From CAYPZL01 sp964415045 (lineage in GTDB: Bacteria > Planctomycetota > Phycisphaerae > Sedimentisphaerales > Anaerobacaceae), in NCBI GenBank assembly GCA_964415045.1, contig CAYPZL010000048.1, positions 1 to 32,659 on the forward strand: 32,659 nt of DNA. The letters run 5' to 3'. This document shows positions 30,371-32,659 of the stretch, piece by piece. The stretch's first letter is position 1; every line of letters starts with the position of its first letter. The translations under genes and the position numbers were made by a program. Below the pieces are notes generated by a model. The model saw only the letters and a program-made list of their open reading frames with translations. It was not told the origin of the DNA and searched no databases.

Positions 30371-32017
30371 TTACTGCTCTTGCTTATCGGCGTCTTTCTC
30401 GTCCGACTTTTCGGCGGTTTTCTTTTTCGCCTTCTTATTGGTCTTCTTTTCGGGCTCCGCTTCGGTGATCTGGGCCGATTCGAGCAGCTTGCTGATGCAC
30501 TTGTTCTGGCGGATCTCCAGGCGGAACTGCGCCAGCGAGCCGTCCCGCTCCATTTGCTCCCTCATTTTTTCGGGACGCTGGCCTCGTTGGATCGCCACTT
30601 GGGCGATGTGCCCGTTGATCTCTTCGTCGCTGACCTCGATTTCGAGCTTATCGGCGACCTTGTCCATGATGAAGAAGGTTTTGAGCTGCTCTTTGGCCTG
30701 CTCTTCGCTGCCGGCCCGGAGCTGCTCCATCTGCTCTTCGATCTGCTGGCGGCCCAGGCCGCGCTGCAGCAGGCTGATGTACTGTCGCTGCAGGATGCTG
30801 CCGGCCTGGCGCCCCACGATGTCCAGCGGCAGATCGAACTCGGTGTTGTCGAGCAGATACTGGTACACTTGCTCGCTCATCTCATTGCGAATGCGCGATT
30901 CGAGCTGCGTTTGCAGGTTGTCCTGGATTCTCTCGCGCAGCTCGTCTTCGCTCTCGACGTGGTAGCGCTGGAGGAAATGCTCGTCCACTTCGGCCGGCTT
31001 GAGGTACTTGACCTCCTTGATGTCGATCTTGACCTCGACCTTGCGGCCTTGGTATTCCTCGCGGAAGTAGGTCTTGGGAATCTCGACGGTGATGGTCTTC
31101 TCGTCGCCGGCCTTGGCGCCGATGAGCAGCTCGTCGAGCTTCTCGACCGGGACGGCCCCGACAAACCCGTTGGGCCGGACGTGCACCTCGACGTTGTCCA
31201 GCTTGGTGTCCAGCTCCAGGGACTGGCCTTCTTCTGCTTCCTTTTCCTTGCCCTCTTCGACTTCCTGGGCGGCTTTTTCCTTCTCTTCCTCCGTCTGCTC
31301 GAATTTCAGGTGGACGTCCGCGATGATCTGGTCGTCCTTTTCGATCTTCTGGTCTTCTTCGCGGGGCGTCCAGACGCCGGCCCAGCGGCGCATCTGGTCG
31401 ACTTCGCGATCGACCTGCTCGTCGGTCACCGCCAGCTTGGGACGCGTTACCGGGATGCCCTCGAGCGCGGGCAGCTCGAATTCCGGCCGAACCTCGACCT
31501 CGAACTCGAATTTCATCGGGCCCGTCTCCGGCAGCTCGATCTTCTCGATGTCGATATTCGGATCGCTCAGGGCGTCCAGCTCGTTGTCCTTCATCGCCGC
31601 GTCGCTGGCTTCGGCGAGCAGCTTGAGCTTGGTCTGCTCGTTGGTTTCCTTGCCGAACCGCTTCTCCAACAGCCGGCGCGGGGCCCGGCCTTTGCGAAAG
31701 CCCGGCACGATCGCATCGCGACGAAGCTCGCGGTACTGCTCGTCCGTCAGCTCCTTGATGCTCTCTTCCGGGATCTCGATGACGACCTTTTTCTTGCAAG
31801 GCCCGGCGTCCTCGACGGTTACCGTATTCCTGGACGTGCGGGCTTTTTCCTTCTGCTGCTCCTCGGTCAACTCCTCCTCGTCGGCGGCAGCGGACTCCGG
31901 CGTTTCGGCGGATTCCTGCGTCTCGGCGGCCTCCTCCGCTACCGCGGCGTCCTGCGTCTCTTCCGTCGTCTCCGGGGTCGGATCCTGCTGTTTGTCTTCC
32001 TCCATCTCGGCGCTCAT
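30371..32017 (-). CDS. tig: Trigger factor, ribosome-associated chaperone
   Basis: 548 residues against about 430-450 usual. Seen: an acidic low-complexity N-terminal extension (1-60); the ribosome-binding domain with signature GFRKGRAP (106-113); an FKBP-like PPIase domain (about 215-340) interrupted by a Glu/Lys-rich insert (about 240-266); the C-terminal helical chaperone domain (about 345-515); and a Lys-rich tail (KKTNKKAKKK). AAGGAG about 7 bases before ATG 32017. The acidic extension precedes the ribosome-binding domain, which could tune ribosome affinity; that is inference. Operon order tig-clpP-clpP. Confidence 0.93.
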   Translation of the reverse strand: MSAEMEEDKQQDPTPETTEETQDAAVAEEAAETQESAETPESAAADEEELTEEQQKEKARTSRNTVTVEDAGPCKKKVVIEIPEESIKELTDEQYRELRRDAIVPGFRKGRAPRRLLEKRFGKETNEQTKLKLLAEASDAAMKDNELDALSDPNIDIEKIELPETGPMKFEFEVEVRPEFELPALEGIPVTRPKLAVTDEQVDREVDQMRRWAGVWTPREEDQKIEKDDQIIADVHLKFEQTEEEKEKAAQEVEEGKEKEAEEGQSLELDTKLDNVEVHVRPNGFVGAVPVEKLDELLIGAKAGDEKTITVEIPKTYFREEYQGRKVEVKIDIKEVKYLKPAEVDEHFLQRYHVESEDELRERIQDNLQTQLESRIRNEMSEQVYQYLLDNTEFDLPLDIVGRQAGSILQRQYISLLQRGLGRQQIEEQMEQLRAGSEEQAKEQLKTFFIMDKVADKLEIEVSDEEINGHIAQVAIQRGQRPEKMREQMERDGSLAQFRLEIRQNKCISKLLESAQITEAEPEKKTNKKAKKKTAEKSDEKDADKQEQ

Positions 32018-32241
32018 GCATATGCTCCTTACTGCGGCTAAGTTCCGATAAATAAAAAAGGCATCAGGGAGAAGCCTCCCTTAGCCAAATGATTGTGATT
32101 TCCGGCCCCGCGACCGGCTGCCGCGAGACTTAGCATATCGGCGACCAACGCCAAACTACCCTTAGCCGGTACCTCGCCGATACTATTTGGGTTCCCCATT
32201 GCGGAAGGGCGTCAACCTTCCCGTCCGTAGGAAAGCGCCAA

Positions 32242-32313
32242 AGCGGGCGATGAGATTTGAACTCACGACATTCACGTTGGCAACGTGACGCTCTACCACT
32301 GAGCTACGCCCGC
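32242..32313 (-). tRNA. tRNA-Gly (anticodon GCC)
   Basis: 72-base cloverleaf on the minus strand: acceptor GCGGGCG (32313-32307) pairs with CGCCCGC (32249-32243), anticodon stem TCACG/CGTGA with loop TTGCCAA, T loop GTTCAAATC. Anticodon GCC reads GGC/GGT. CCA not encoded. Confidence 0.95.
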
Positions 32314-32659
32314 AAATACAACCCAGATTATACGCTGCCCCCAAAATCCTGACAACCCCTTTTTTGCAAAAATTCCGGACGTTTTCGCCCGCGGGGCCCG
32401 GCCTGCTCAGAGCCGCCCCAGCCGCCAGCAGCAACCGCGCGATCACCAGCTTCAGAAGCGAGATTCCCCGCGTTTCCCGTGCCATACGGTCCTCCTGCGA
32501 ACTCTGATTGCACCACAGTTCTATCGACAAAACCCCCACGCCCCTGAAGAACCACTCTCGGCAGTGGTTAGCCCTGACCCTTCTGATGGACGTGCTGCGG
32601 TCGGCTAGTACCGCATTTCATAAGTTTCACGACTATGCAGCCTTCTTTTCGGCGGCCAG
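32314..32659. other. Right-edge region: tRNA promoter and otherwise no firm gene
   Basis: Besides the tRNA promoter it holds a minus-strand ATG at 32485 with AGGAGG upstream, opening a frame that runs through the tRNA gene to 32183. The N-terminal part contains a hydrophobic stretch, but the rest translates tRNA sequence, so I do not call a gene. Nothing was recognised in 32490-32659. Confidence 0.45.
32327..32355 (-). promoter_or_regulatory. Promoter of tRNA-Gly(GCC)
   Basis: On the minus strand TTGTCA (32355-32350), 17 bases, TATAAT (32332-32327). A near-perfect sigma-70 promoter about 13 bases before the mature tRNA. Confidence 0.85.

Noticed and set aside
30380..32041. 553-codon plus-strand ORF opposite tig, Leu-rich
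   Set aside because: Antisense of the Glu/Lys-rich trigger factor, which naturally reads as Leu/Phe-rich.
32183..32485. 100-codon minus-strand ORF with a good ribosome site
   Set aside because: Its second half is a translation of the tRNA-Gly gene and it spans the tRNA promoter. A short peptide from 32485 cannot be excluded but is not supported.

Overview
The window looks like chromosomal DNA of a GC-rich Planctomycetota bacterium, most likely class Phycisphaerae (Sedimentisphaerales-like). That is an inference from the combination of two PEP-CTERM-type exported proteins, a planctomycete-style pseudopilin with a C-terminal H-X9-DG-like segment, an acyl-ACP-thioesterase-like enzyme, a secreted GH32 fructanase with an N-terminal beta-sandwich region, paired ClpP proteases beside trigger factor, and a LysM protein inside the division cluster. 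No phage, plasmid, transposase, CRISPR array or rRNA is visible. Mobile-looking DNA is limited to short palindromic intergenic repeats.

Layout. 1-6.2 kb: the start of an unknown gene leaving the left edge, a thioesterase, a PEP-CTERM protein, a HEPN-like fragment, a tiny lipoprotein, the lytic transglycosylase MltA, proline-biosynthesis ProA and tRNA-Gly(TCC). 6.5-10.9 kb: a pseudopilin convergent, with one spare base, with a secreted GH32 enzyme; a divergent membrane protein that is probably leaderless; and a second PEP-CTERM protein preceded by a long leader carrying a 45-codon ORF. 10.9-12.4 kb is gene-poor with small basic ORFs and an 18-bp perfect palindrome. 12.4-17.4 kb (plus strand): a reduced dcw cluster, mraZ - 68-aa ORF - rsmH - LysM protein - ftsL-like - ftsI. 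17.6-23.7 kb (minus strand): coiled-coil membrane protein - 52-aa membrane protein - mreB - mreC - mreD - mrdA, i.e. the elongation machinery, meeting the division cluster tail to tail. 23.8-27.7 kb (minus): an orphan DNA methyltransferase overlapping lnt, then a HEAT-repeat lipoprotein. 28.3-32.0 kb (minus): tig - clpP - clpP - lipoprotein. 32.2 kb: tRNA-Gly(GCC) with a near-perfect promoter.

How it fits together. About half the window builds or remodels the cell envelope: divisome (RsmH/MraZ/FtsL/FtsI), elongasome (MreBCD/PBP2), murein turnover (MltA, LysM protein) and lipoprotein maturation (Lnt, with several lipoproteins in the window as clients). The least-known parts with real context are the two uncharacterised membrane genes at the head of the mre operon, the LysM and 68-aa genes inside dcw, the translated-looking leader of the second PEP-CTERM gene and the palindromic repeat family shared by 4.6 kb and 27.8 kb. 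I see no convincing defence island or biosynthetic cluster.
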